Shown here: positions 10,504-20,735 of the stretch, piece after piece
How the letters are laid out: each line of letters opens with the position of its first letter
Position numbering within the stretch: the first letter of the stretch is position 1
Assembly: GCF_030272615.1 (NCBI RefSeq)
Contig: NC_081413.1
Span: 718,663,867-718,727,866, forward strand
Reading direction: 5' to 3'
Length of the DNA: 64,000 bases
Source of the DNA: Cryptomeria japonica
Taxonomy: Eukaryota; Streptophyta; Pinopsida; Cupressales; Cupressaceae
Translations under genes and position numbers: made by a program
The notes under the pieces: model-generated
What the model saw: the letters and a program-made list of their open reading frames with translations, nothing else
Database searches by the model: none
Told to the model about the DNA's origin: nothing

Positions 10504-13488
10504 ATGTCTATTGAAACAAGGTTCCAAGCACCAATGATGCAACAAAGTTTGACATATCAACTGACAATGCAATCAAATTTTAATCCAAGGCAATCACAAT
10601 TATATCCAACCCAACAACAAGGCAATATCGGTCAAACTTATCATGATGATTTAAATGTCCAAATACAAAAACTAGAGGAGAAACTAGCTCAAGAAAAGGA
10701 GATATTGGAGCAAAAAGTGATAAACAGTGAGAAGATAAGATCTGAAATGTCCAAAATGTTTCAAAAATTTCCAGGTCAAAATCCAAATTTTGAGCCAATT
10801 AATGTAAGATCTCTTCTTGAACGATCAGACATACCAGCTCTCCTCTCCCAAATAGAGATGATGAAACAATTACAAGAAAGGAGACAACATCAATTTCAAC
10901 ATTATGTGCCTCCACAACAAGAACAAGAAGGTGTTTACTATCAATCATATTTTCAACCATCACAACCAATGACACAACCAATTGTTCAACATATGCAACC
11001 AACACAACCAATGGTTCAATTTCAACAATATGTCCAACCAACTATACAATGTCAACAAATGGTTCAACCAATGGTGGAATATCAATGTCAACAACCACAA
11101 TCACCAATTCAAAAACAAAACTTGCAACATGCACCAAGCCGAATTTTGAACATGTCAAACCAAAATGATCAACATCTAGTTCAATATCAGAAAATGACAT
11201 CAAATCAAAAACAAGTTCAAGTTCAATCAACATATCAATGTCAACAACTGCCACAAAACATTAAAAAACAAAGGTTGCAACACACACCAACCCAAGTTTC
11301 AAACATGTCAAACCAATGTGATCAACATCAAGTCCAATATCAAAACATGACATCAAATCAAAAACAAGTTCAAATTCCAAGTCCAATCATGTCAAAACCT
11401 AAAAAGAAGGGTGGCCTTATTGCAATGCTCTTAAGGAAACGACTAAGTGAGTCTTTTGAGGAAGATAAAGATAATACACTTATGTCTAGCAATGCCTCAT
11501 CCCCCCGCAAGAAAATTGACTCTCCAGTGGCATCTATCCCTACACCTTTAAAAGTTTCACAAGAACCTTCCATATTGTCCTCATTAAACAATACACCCAA
11601 GGCTGCAATTATCCAAGAGCTATCCATAATTGATTGCCAAGATAATCCAATTCATGATGCACATCCTTGTCATGTTTCAGAAATACAAGACCCAATGCCA
11701 CCATGCACTTTATTGCCATTACCTGTTTTAGAGGACCCCATTCGAAGTCCCTCTTCCTCATGTTCAAGCATTGATTCCTTGCCAGAATCCATAGCAAATG
11801 TTCAAAGTGCATCCCCTTCATGCCAAAGCATTGATTCCTTGTCAGAATCCACCATGCATATCCAAAGTCCAACCTCATGTCAAGAGGATAATTTAGAGCA
11901 CGAAGAAATGAGTCCTAAAGCAAATCAAGATCAAGATCCTGAAACCTTATCACCCCATCCAATTGTTGACCAAGATCCCATTTCCCCAGACACTCATAAT
12001 GATTCCCCTATTCTTGTACATCCTATCCAAAGTCCTATTGGCACTCCATTCCCTGGGCAAGATCAAGATATCCCAGTCCATTCGATCCCAAAGGATCCCA
12101 TTCCATTTAATGAGCAAAATATCCTTTCAAATCCCATTGAAAATCAAGATATTCCTCCCATCCTTTCCGATGATCCCATTAAAAGTCAAGAGAAAAGCAC
12201 CTTTAAAGAAGATTCCAATGATCTTCCTCCTTGTCAAGATCAAATCATTCCTTCAGATCCTCCACAAGATCCTTTTGTTTTGCCATCTCCTTGTCCTAAT
12301 CCCCCATATACACTCCAAGATCGCATTTCTTTTGATGATCCCATTATTTCTCCCATTCCATCTCTTGAAGAGCCTATCATTGAACCATGTCAACTACATG
12401 ATCCTAATCCCCCTCATGATCCTGATACCCCTCATGATTCTAACATGTCAGTGCAAGATGTTCATGAACCCCCTACATGCATAATGGGTTCTTCCACTTT
12501 GGTGCAATCCGATCCACTTCAAGATCTCCTTATTTCTCTCATATCACATCCACCTCATAATGGACTCTCGTCTTCTTTCCAAAGAAAAGATTATCCTATT
12601 AGTCAAAATATTGATAAAGGCAAAGGGGTAGATCTCCATAAGCAAGAATCCCTTCATGTTAAAGAAGATCTTAATGGTCATGGCTACAAAGCTCACACTC
12701 AAGGCGTTGGTATCCCTTCAAAGTCAAAATCCAAATGTCCACCTTCCCCATCATCGCTTCCATCCATTCTAGGTCCCTATATCCCTCCATCTCCTATGCA
12801 ACATCAACAAAGGCACACATCTTGGAGAACCTTCCATCCATCCCACATGCCTCCATATCATTCCCGTCCACACCAACATTCATTCCCTCCTCCAAGCAAT
12901 TTGGATGCCAAGCATAAAAGTCGTAAGTCTAGAAATCCACATGTATTCAAGGATCAACATGTCCAATATAATCGACATGTCAAAACAAAGAACAAATTGA
13001 TCTATAAAGAAAAAGAAAAATCAAAAAGGCCACAAAGGCCCACTGAGAAAAATAAAGCAAGGTCAAAATATATATGGGTTCCTAAATCCCTTGTGCAAGC
13101 AATGCACTCCAAGGAACCACAAAAGCATGAAAAATCAAAAACCATGTGGATCCCTAAGAAGCTCCTTGAAGCACAAAAGCCTAAAGAAATATCCAACTTG
13201 GCATCCAAAGTTGCTATTCCTCCATCCAAACATTCCAAGTCTATTTCTCCATCACCTCCTTCATCAATTTTGGGCCCTTATGTCCCAAAATCCCACTCTA
13301 TTCCTCCATCAAAATCTCAATATCCAACACCCACTTTTCCTCCATCAGTCCATCACCCCTCAAGGTGTGTGCCAATGTCGATCTTGCCTTCATTTCCATC
13401 CACTCAAGCACAATTCTTCCAGTACCCTATCCATTATCCAATACATATTTTCCATCCTTCGATCCCTTTGGTCCAATCCTTTGCATAA
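10504..13488 (+). CDS. Forward ORF of element F: 994-residue Gln/Pro/Ser-rich protein of unknown function
   Basis: The first ATG in the open frame is at 10504 (MSIETRFQ); the frame is open slightly upstream without an ATG. There is no stop for 994 codons. Residues about 55-90 form a short coiled coil (IQKLEEKLAQEKEILEQK). Residues about 110-300 are Gln-rich, with a duplicated unit of about 60 residues containing NMSNQNDQH/NMSNQCDQH and MTSNQKQVQ. Residues about 330-720 are acidic, Pro/Ser/Asp-rich and full of DPI/SPI motifs. The C-terminal third is basic. It repeats SILGPYIPP/SILGPYVPK and the phrases YIWVPKSL and TMWIPKKL. No zinc knuckle, protease or polymerase motif is visible. The position corresponds to gag. 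It may be a diverged gag or packaging protein, but this is inference. It is the only long intact frame in the window. Confidence 0.72.
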   Translation: MSIETRFQAPMMQQSLTYQLTMQSNFNPRQSQLYPTQQQGNIGQTYHDDLNVQIQKLEEKLAQEKEILEQKVINSEKIRSEMSKMFQKFPGQNPNFEPINVRSLLERSDIPALLSQIEMMKQLQERRQHQFQHYVPPQQEQEGVYYQSYFQPSQPMTQPIVQHMQPTQPMVQFQQYVQPTIQCQQMVQPMVEYQCQQPQSPIQKQNLQHAPSRILNMSNQNDQHLVQYQKMTSNQKQVQVQSTYQCQQLPQNIKKQRLQHTPTQVSNMSNQCDQHQVQYQNMTSNQKQVQIPSPIMSKPKKKGGLIAMLLRKRLSESFEEDKDNTLMSSNASSPRKKIDSPVASIPTPLKVSQEPSILSSLNNTPKAAIIQELSIIDCQDNPIHDAHPCHVSEIQDPMPPCTLLPLPVLEDPIRSPSSSCSSIDSLPESIANVQSASPSCQSIDSLSESTMHIQSPTSCQEDNLEHEEMSPKANQDQDPETLSPHPIVDQDPISPDTHNDSPILVHPIQSPIGTPFPGQDQDIPVHSIPKDPIPFNEQNILSNPIENQDIPPILSDDPIKSQEKSTFKEDSNDLPPCQDQIIPSDPPQDPFVLPSPCPNPPYTLQDRISFDDPIISPIPSLEEPIIEPCQLHDPNPPHDPDTPHDSNMSVQDVHEPPTCIMGSSTLVQSDPLQDLLISLISHPPHNGLSSSFQRKDYPISQNIDKGKGVDLHKQESLHVKEDLNGHGYKAHTQGVGIPSKSKSKCPPSPSSLPSILGPYIPPSPMQHQQRHTSWRTFHPSHMPPYHSRPHQHSFPPPSNLDAKHKSRKSRNPHVFKDQHVQYNRHVKTKNKLIYKEKEKSKRPQRPTEKNKARSKYIWVPKSLVQAMHSKEPQKHEKSKTMWIPKKLLEAQKPKEISNLASKVAIPPSKHSKSISPSPPSSILGPYVPKSHSIPPSKSQYPTPTFPPSVHHPSRCVPMSILPSFPSTQAQFFQYPIHYPIHIFHPSIPLVQSFA

Positions 13489-15818
13489 ATCCTTGCCTTA
13501 GTGTCATCTCATTTTCCATGTCTTTATCCTACCAACGTCTTTGAGCATACTTTTAAAGGTCATGGTCCATTCTTTTCAAGGATACTATCCGAATAAAAAG
13601 ACGCTTGAGTCCTTCTTCCATCCCCTATCATGTGTCCATCTTCTTCTGAAAAAGTCAAAAAAGCAAAAATCAAAAAGAAGAAAAAAAAAAAAGAAGAAAA
13701 AAAGTCAAGAAAAAATAATTCATCCACTGGTGAAAACCTGGCAAACAGGCGCCTTGGGCAAGTACCGTGATGAAAACCTGGCAAACAGGTGTCATGCATA
13801 ATCGATGAACTTCTTGCACATCACACTTGGGGGCAGGTTTCCTCCTTCATATCCTGTTGCACTTCATTATCCTATCATACCCCTGTCATTACCCTCCATT
13901 ATCCTGTTGTCCCTCATGTCCATTTTCCTCTTTCCTCCTTTGATCTTGACAAGGCTGACGATCATCATGAGCATCATGTATCTTGTTTGTAGCTTTTAGT
14001 CCATCATAGCTTTTGGTCATTTATCCATTTGCTTATTACAACCTTTCGTCCATATTCCCTGTCTTATTGCAACTTTCTACCACTATCACATATACTATCC
14101 CGACCTTCAGTCCATGTCCCTTATCCATTCTTGGTCTTGCTTATCCTATCCATATCTTATCACTATCCATACACTCATTTTCATTCCTTGATCTTGATCT
14201 GACATAAGGACGTGAAATGCAAAACATATTTTTCAAACACCTCTTGACATGTCCCTCCTGCCATGTTCCTGCTTTACATTGTCATATCCAGTCTATCGTC
14301 TCATCACGCAATAGCCCTTGAACATTGCATCCATATTGTCTCCATAATAAAAGGCCTTTATCTTCCCTCTATCCACCAGCATGTCAGCAAGCCTATTTAT
14401 TCACCTGTCATATTCCTTGCCTTGCTAGACATTGGGGGCAAAATCATGAAAGAAAGTCATAAAATAAAAATTGAAATAATGTCCTGAGAAAAAAGTCATA
14501 AAAATTGAAAAAAGTCCTGAAGAAAGTCAAAAAAATTGAAAAATGTCATGAAAAAAGTCATAAAAATTGAAAAATGTCATGAAAAAAAAAAATCTCATAA
14601 AAATTGAAAAATGTCATGAAAAAAGTCATAAAAATCCAAAAATGTCCTGAAAAAATCCATAAAAATCAAATAATGTCCTGAAAAAAATCCATAAAAATCA
14701 AATAAAGTCCTGAAAAAAAAGAATGAACACAAAAAAAATTTGTAAAACTCCAAAAACCAAAAACATGCATTTTTGCAATAAAATATTCCCTTTGTGCATT
14801 GACAGCTCACTGAGTATACATCCAACGACCCGCAATCAAACACTGTGCTTTAATGAAATCACGCATTACCAGATGAACTTTTTCAACTCAAACCAAGCAT
14901 TCAAACTGATCCAAATTGTCTTATCAATCGAATATCTGCATTAAAAATCATTTGTCCTTGTCACATTATCATGGGTCTTATACAGGGTGTGGTATACTCG
15001 AACCCAGACTGTGTCCTATCTTAGACGGGGTATCACATTTCCTGAAACCAGACAGCATGATCGTCCTATCAGCATGTTCAACTTTTGACAATAAAGATCA
15101 AGATGTTTGTTTGATTTGCTTGAATTTGTGAGTCTTATCTTCTTATTGATTTATCTTTGGCTTTGATCATGTCCCTATGTTGCTCGATGATGTCACTGAG
15201 TGATTTAGAGTGACCGGGATGACTCATGGTCTCTTTCTTTGATTGTGATTGTCGTTTGTCTATGCTGTGTCTGTCTTTCGCAAATCGGGTTGCATTTCAG
15301 CTCTGGCCTTCAATGCCATGATGCTATGCATCCATTTTGCTAAATAAAAATAAAGGTTCTCACCTACAAAGTGCATTACTGAAAGCAAGTTTTCATCATC
15401 TCTAACTGTCTTCTGTCTCATTTCTTACTAACACTTCTTCCGTCCGGTCGGATAGTCAGTTCGATCTAGTGCTCCGATATCCAAAACCATATTGCGTCCT
15501 GCATCCATTTGGTTAGTACATTTGCATTACATTAAGAATCATATCAAGCATTTTATCCATTTCATTTCATAAATACATCAAAAATACATAAAAATACATC
15601 CATACATGTTCATACAAAGTGCATAAGTCATCCATACATGAAAAATAACATCAGTCATAACACATTGCATCCATAATATTGATGCATATCATATCACATA
15701 TCATAATAATGTCGGAGTACAAAATCGGACTGTCTGTCCTAATTATGGCCCGCAGGCTGACTACAAAATGACAAACTACATAATGTCCACTGTCTGTTAT
15801 ACGGAGCACGTGCCTCTG
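13489..15818. other. F interior between forward and antisense ORFs, non-coding
   Basis: No supported gene. It contains a direct repeat gaaaacctggcaaacagg at about 13732 and 13771, a purine-rich A/G tract at 13665-13715, T/C-rich sequence to 14200, and an A-rich tandem repeat at 14440-14720. Autonomous relatives carry pol at this place; nothing of it remains here. Confidence 0.6.
14440..14720 (+). repeat. A-rich tandem repeat of about 31 bp
   Basis: About eight degenerate units combine gaaaaaagtcataaaaattg with aaaatgtcctg or aaaatgtcatg. Unit length varies slightly through A-run changes. Confidence 0.8.
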
Positions 15819-17624
15819 TCACTGGGTGCTCCCTCTGTCCTCCTCATCCCTGCCATGTCTCGCAGATGATGTCCCTCCTGGTCCTGGCTGTGGTGGTCTC
15901 ATCGGTCCACTCCCTCCTATGCTGCTCAACGACCTCCGAGAGCGTGACCTGCTCTCTGTCCTCGATCGTGCCCGATATGAAGGTGCTCTCCGCTCCGGTG
16001 GAACTGCACCCTCATATAGTGTCCTCCAGTACAGTCTCTCCTCGCCGGTCTCTACCAGCATCTGTGCCATCTCCCGTGCACTGGCATCCCTGATCGACCC
16101 AATGAACTCAGTGACTCTCCTTCCCTCTCGCTGTGCCTGAGCTAGTGCTGTATCTTGTTCTGTCCTCAAAATGGCATTCTGTCTCTCCAATGTCGCAATA
16201 TAATCCTGCTGGCTCGCTATGGTAGCCCTGTACATGTCCATCTCCTCTGTCCTAGCTGTCTCTGGTTCTATGGGAATATCCTACAAAGTCTCCTAATCCG
16301 CTGCGTCTGGCTCCTCATCATCCTCCCCACCATCATCTCACTCATCCTCCTCATCACCTCCATCAGCTCCATCCTCATCTCCATCACCCTCATCCTCATC
16401 ATCCTCATCATCCTCCTTGTCCTCATCATCTCCCTCCTCTCCTATGAGTGGGAAGTCATCCTGTCTCCTCGGTACTGGAATGTCAGGATCGGTCAAAGGC
16501 ACTGGCCGTCGCTGTGCGAACCATGTCTCATACTCCTCTGTAGTCCCAACATCCACCACATCTGACCACCACTCCCACTGTCTCTCCTGTAACTGTGCAA
16601 AGTCGGCATATGCTGTGTGTGGCTGAATCATACTACCCCACTGACTCGTCTCTCGGTGAGATCGGGCAAAGCATGCAGTCCTCCAAGGTACATCCCGTGT
16701 CTCTCCAAACTGTCATTTGACACTCTCTGGCAGGTACAACTCAATCACTCTCTGGCGGTTCACTGGTCGCCCAATCAAGTACCTCTCCTGTCTGTAGTAT
16801 GGTAGCTCATCCTGATCATCTGACCATCAGGGGCAATCTCGATATGGTCTCCATATGAACTCTCTCAATCTATCTAACTCATGTCGCCAGTATAATATAT
16901 ATCCAAAAGGACCCTGTCTCAGTGCTCCACCATAGCTATACACATATGGTTGGTGTGGTACAACCTGTCTATCTGTAATCGGCCGACATATGGCAATATG
17001 CTCGAATGCCCATACCTGAAGCAATGTGACTCCACAGCTCAGAGTCTGCACTCCCTGATACGCTATCTGATGCAGCTGGAAATATAACATAGCGAGTACA
17101 CATGGTCCCCACGCGTACACTATCCCCTCTATCACCATCTGCTCTAATACTCTTCCCCAGCCAATAGGGAATCCATGTCCTCGTCTGTCACCTGCTAGAA
17201 GACATGCTATCACCACACATCGCTGCTCATACTCGGCCGCCATAGTCTCCCAGCGAATCTCCCTCTCGACAATGTCTAGATCATCTGCGTCACACTCAAA
17301 CAGCCTGCATAACGCATCTCTACCTGTCACTGGGTCGTACTCTATCATCTCCCCATGTATCGGAATGCGGAGAATGCGCCATACATCCTCTAGAGTCACT
17401 GTCGCCTCGCCAGTCGCCAAATGGAATGAGGAGGTCTCCGAGTGCCATCGCTCTGCCAATGTGGTAAGCAATCCTGTGTTTGCCCTAATCTCAGGCATAT
17501 ATGTGATGTAATACAATCCCAGTCTAGCTAATGTATCTCTCTCTGTGCTCCTGAGTCTATGTCGTAGCATGAAACAGTCAGGTCGATTCTCCCGCGTGCT
17601 CAATGGATATTGTCGACTCTGCAT
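15819..17624 (-). pseudogene. Antisense ORF of element F: plant mobile domain (PMD-like) protein, stop-interrupted
   Basis: On the strand opposite to F, one frame of 601 codons runs from ATG at 17624 to the stop at 15819 without a frameshift. Five internal stops break it: TGA at about 16827 and 16707, TGA at about 16338, and TAG at about 16292 and 16280. The N-terminal 260 residues match the 'aminotransferase-like, plant mobile domain' family, seen in the phrases WHSETSSFHLATGEATVTLE, DVWRILRIPIHGEMI and YELHQ-like helices. The middle is strongly acidic (Glu/Asp runs, about 16340-16440). The C-terminus has a coiled coil (ATLERQNAILRTEQDTALAQ) and an Arg/Ser tail. PMD proteins occur free and inside plant transposons; antisense extra ORFs before the 3' LTR are known in Tat-type Gypsy elements. 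Role unknown. Confidence 0.72.
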
Positions 17625-17795
17625 CACAATCGGGGCATCATTTTGTCAGTTTTAGGGTTTGTTCTTATGGGTTGCATATCCTCATTTTCATGCCAAATCG
17701 GGGTGTTTTTCATCTACATTGACCTATCCCACCCTTGTCCCCCCTTTTCAGGTCATTTGCATGCAGTTTCAAGTCAAAACTAAAGTTTTTCTAAA

Positions 17796-17912
17796 CACTT
17801 GTGCCTGTGTAAGAGAAACTGTGCTTGTGTCAGCTTACTTGCGCCTGTGTCTTCCTACACAAGTGCAGAACTCCTTACACAAGCGTAGGTTTAGATGACA
17901 CAAGTGCAGATG
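17796..17912. repeat. Two-way cluster of GCGCYTGTGT-like motifs
   Basis: Three forward copies (tgtgcctgtgt, tgtgcttgtgt, tgcgcctgtgt) are followed by three reverse copies (acacaagtgca, acacaagcgta, acacaagtgca). The core is that of the six-fold repeat behind the 5' LTR. Confidence 0.75.
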
Positions 17913-18161
17913 TCAATTTTGGTATTCCCTGTGGGCCCTGCAATGTCCCGTAAGCCATCAAAATTCATGAAATTCAAAACATGGGTTTTTGAGATACATG
18001 CCGCTGCTCCTGCGTCCTCCGGTCGTCTGAATGTGTGTACACATTCTCCAAGGTGATCCGCCATTGGAATGTTCACCATCTGTCTGCAAGTGTCCTTGTC
18101 CAGAGCACCAAATCCTCCTCTTTAGCTAGTACAAATGAGTCATTTTCACCCTCTTGGTCTC

Positions 18162-18168
18162 ATTTATA
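18162..18168 (-). promoter_or_regulatory. Candidate TATA box for antisense transcription in F
   Basis: Minus-strand TATAAAT (context gctataaatgag), about 540 bp upstream of the antisense ATG. It is not tested; AT-rich DNA gives chance matches. Confidence 0.35.
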
Positions 18169-18428
18169 GCTCTTTGTCATTGCATAGATGGACGTGCGTC
18201 CTCTCCATCTTATGTTGGTCGCGGTCTTATGCACATTAAATTGATTGTTTGTCATGCATCCGATCTCCGATTGTCAGTCTGTTCGATCCTGTCATTTTTA
18301 TCGATCAATTGGCCTCTTTTCCGCATGTTTCCGGCCAATTCCTCGAGGGGGCATGCATATGTCATTATTATTGTCTGGGGCATTTTCGTTATTGTTCTTT
18401 GAAACAATGCTTAAAATCGCATTGTCTC

Positions 18429-18442
18429 AAAGAGGGGCAAAA
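18429..18442 (+). promoter_or_regulatory. Polypurine tract of element F
   Basis: caaagaggggcaaaa directly precedes the 3' LTR start TGTAGACACCC. This is the expected plus-strand primer site. Confidence 0.8.
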
Positions 18443-20063
18443 TGTAGACACCCAAAAATGGTCAATGCTTGCGAATTCATACTTTAACATTTGCGCATTG
18501 CCTCATTTTAGGTTTTTGCATCGCATTAACATTTCTCCTATGATTTGCACTTGATCTTTATCATTTGCGAGCATCGAGTCATTCTTCTGCATTCTTCAAT
18601 CATCTCATTCTCGAATTTGGTCTTGTCGATAACATTATCCAGTCATGATTTTGATCGATTTTACTCTGTCTCATCAATGTGCGTATTCATTTGTCATCAT
18701 TTTGGACATCGTCAATCCTAATTAGGGTTTTGTCCTCCTGTCAATCTTATCAATTTTCTCATCAATCTTATCATTTTGGACATCGTCAATCCTAATTAGG
18801 GTTTTGTCCTCTTATCAATCTTGTCGATTTGTCATCAATCCTTCAATCTTGCCGTTTTAAGATCGATTTGTCATCGATCGTTGTCATGTTCAATCTTGTC
18901 ATCTTGTGATCAATTTGTCATTGATCGTGGTCGTTATCAATTTTATCATTTTGCGATCGATTTGTCATCGATCGTGGTCATTATCTTGTCATCTTGCAAT
19001 CCATTTTGTCATCGATTCGTGTCCTTTTGTCAATCTTGTCATTTTGCGATCATTTCACTATCGATCATTATCTATCTCAATTATGTCAATTTGGATCAAT
19101 TTGTCATTGTTCCTCGTCAATTGGCGCATCTATCAATCAAATCATTTTGTCGCATTGGTCCTTTATCAATTCAAAATCATGATGTTAATTATCTTTAATT
19201 ATAGACCTAATTGTCATTTTCGCATTTCTAATTTGTCTTCTAGGGTTTCATGATTTATTCATTTAACCTAATGTGTCATTTCTTCCTTTAGGATTAAATA
19301 AACTACTTATTTATCCTTAGTCTTCTCATTACAATTAAATCTTTATTTAATTGGCTAATTATTCCTCTTTGTGAATTGATTAATAAATGAAAAATTATTA
19401 ATTAATTCACTAATTCCTAAATTCTAATTTCTATCAATTTCTAATTCTAATTTGTCATCAATTTCAAATTTTCTAATTTTCTTAATTTCTAATTTCTTTT
19501 CCCTCCTATTTCATCTCCTAATTCTATGGGAATGACATTTCAATTTGTCATAAATTGTCATAATTGACAATCAATCAATTTGACATGGAATGTGTCATAA
19601 TTTATCAATCAATTATCAATCAATCAAATTGTGCATGGAAAGTGCATAATTTGTCATAATTTGTCATATTGATTTGCAATTTCCATTTGAATTGCATCAT
19701 GCCAATCTTGTCATTTATCCAATTTCTCTATAAATTGGATGATTTTCAATCAAACCGGATCCGAATTTCTATCAAACTACCGAACTTTCGTTTCTAGTAC
19801 TCTTGAGCTTTTTGCTTTCAATTGTGTGAGCACTTGTAGGTGAGATCCACAAACCCATTGAAGAGGAAAGAACAACAATGGAGCCGCATGGAAGAAGCAT
19901 ATGGTTTGCATGATATTTTCTTTTAAATGCTTTGTTTTCATACCTTCATTGAATGTGCTTAGGATTAGGTTCATTTCAATGAGTATTCTTATGATTGAGC
20001 TATCATGTCTTGTGTTTTGATTGATTTACCTATCTTGTGATGATCCCTAATTTCTACGCTACA
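18443..20063 (+). repeat. 3' LTR of element F (1621 bp)
   Basis: Near-identical to 6629-8250, with roughly 20-25 differences counted by eye (mostly transitions) and a single-base indel near 19446. TATA box at 19729-19735. It is followed by agaag, the second TSD copy, and PPR-like sequence. Confidence 0.92.
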
Positions 20064-20735
20064 AGAAGTATAGATGATTCTCGTGAAGCATGTAACAGAA
20101 TGCTGCAAGAACATGGAATCATAGACATAGCACGTAAATTGTCTGACTGAATGCCTTCAAGAAATGTGGTTTGGTTTAGTGTAATAATCCATAGAATACA
20201 GAGGAGGGAAGTTGTAACTACTCTAATATATATGAATGCAGATAATGAGAGCATCATTTTGGCACTGGACTATTTTGACATAACATACTAAGCATTTGAT
20301 AAAATGTATGTGCACCATGGAGGATAAGTCATACATGAGGAATTACAGGAGATGTTGTAATTGCAGTTGTTTTGGTAAACATGCATGCATCATGGAGCAT
20401 TGACAGTATCACTAGCTACACACTAGTAATAGATAAAGATGGAGAGTCACCATCCCACCTAATAGACATTCCAGGTTGATAGCCAACAACATTGCAATTT
20501 TATTCAGTTGAAGAACCAATCAGAGGGGTGGCATATTCCTTATGGTTTATCTTGTAGCAGGGGAAGTGGATATAGTTAAAATTTTGCAGAGTTTGCCTTT
20601 CATACATTCATGCAAAACATGGAGAGAAGAGTATGCAAGTGAATTGTTTGACAAAATGCTTGAAAGAGATGTTTCCTTATGGAATGTAATTAACAGGTGT
20701 ATGGCCAAATTCCACAACCTTTACTAGTATCCCTC
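20064..20735 (+). pseudogene. PPR-protein pseudogene, right part
   Basis: It resumes after F with SIDDSREACNRM. PPR-like phrases follow: MPSRNVVWFSVII at about 20149-20190, GDVVIAVVLVNMHA at about 20350-20390, and ASELFDKMLERDVSLWNVIN at about 20637-20697, the last being the clearest helix-turn-helix repeat match. There are stops and frameshifts between them. It belongs to 5750-6628. Confidence 0.6.

Larger units (their letters stand above)
17625..18442. other. Upstream region of the antisense ORF / 3' end of F interior
   Basis: No coding sequence is supported. It contains the two-way TGCGCYTGTGT-like cluster (17796-17912), a minus-strand TATA box (18162-18168) and the F purine tract (18429-18442). 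It would serve as 5' leader and promoter for antisense transcription if that occurs. Confidence 0.55.
6629..20063 (+). mobile_element. LTR retrotransposon F (13.4 kb, non-autonomous, forward ORF plus antisense ORF)
   Basis: Both LTRs are complete: 6629-8250 and 18443-20063, starting TGTAGACACCC and ending CTACGCTACA. A primer-binding site follows the 5' LTR and a purine tract precedes the 3' LTR. Flanks are ggaag (6624-6628) and agaag (20064-20068), a 5 bp TSD with one transition; the PPR reading resumes across them. By eye the LTRs differ at roughly 20-25 of 1620 sites. The interior holds one long forward ORF (10504-13488) and a reading frame on the opposite strand (15819-17624). No protease, RT, RNase H or integrase was found, so movement would need proteins supplied in trans. 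Size, layout and antisense PMD-like ORF point to a Ty3/Gypsy Tat-like ancestry (inference). Confidence 0.85.

Noticed and set aside
10580-11878. Chain of minus-strand open frames opposite the F forward ORF
   Set aside because: They mirror the CAA/CAT-rich codons of the forward ORF and have no family resemblance; shadows of 10504-13488.
15826-16626. Plus-strand open frames over the antisense ORF
   Set aside because: They alternate between frames and are Ser/Leu/Ile-rich reflections of the acidic minus-strand protein.
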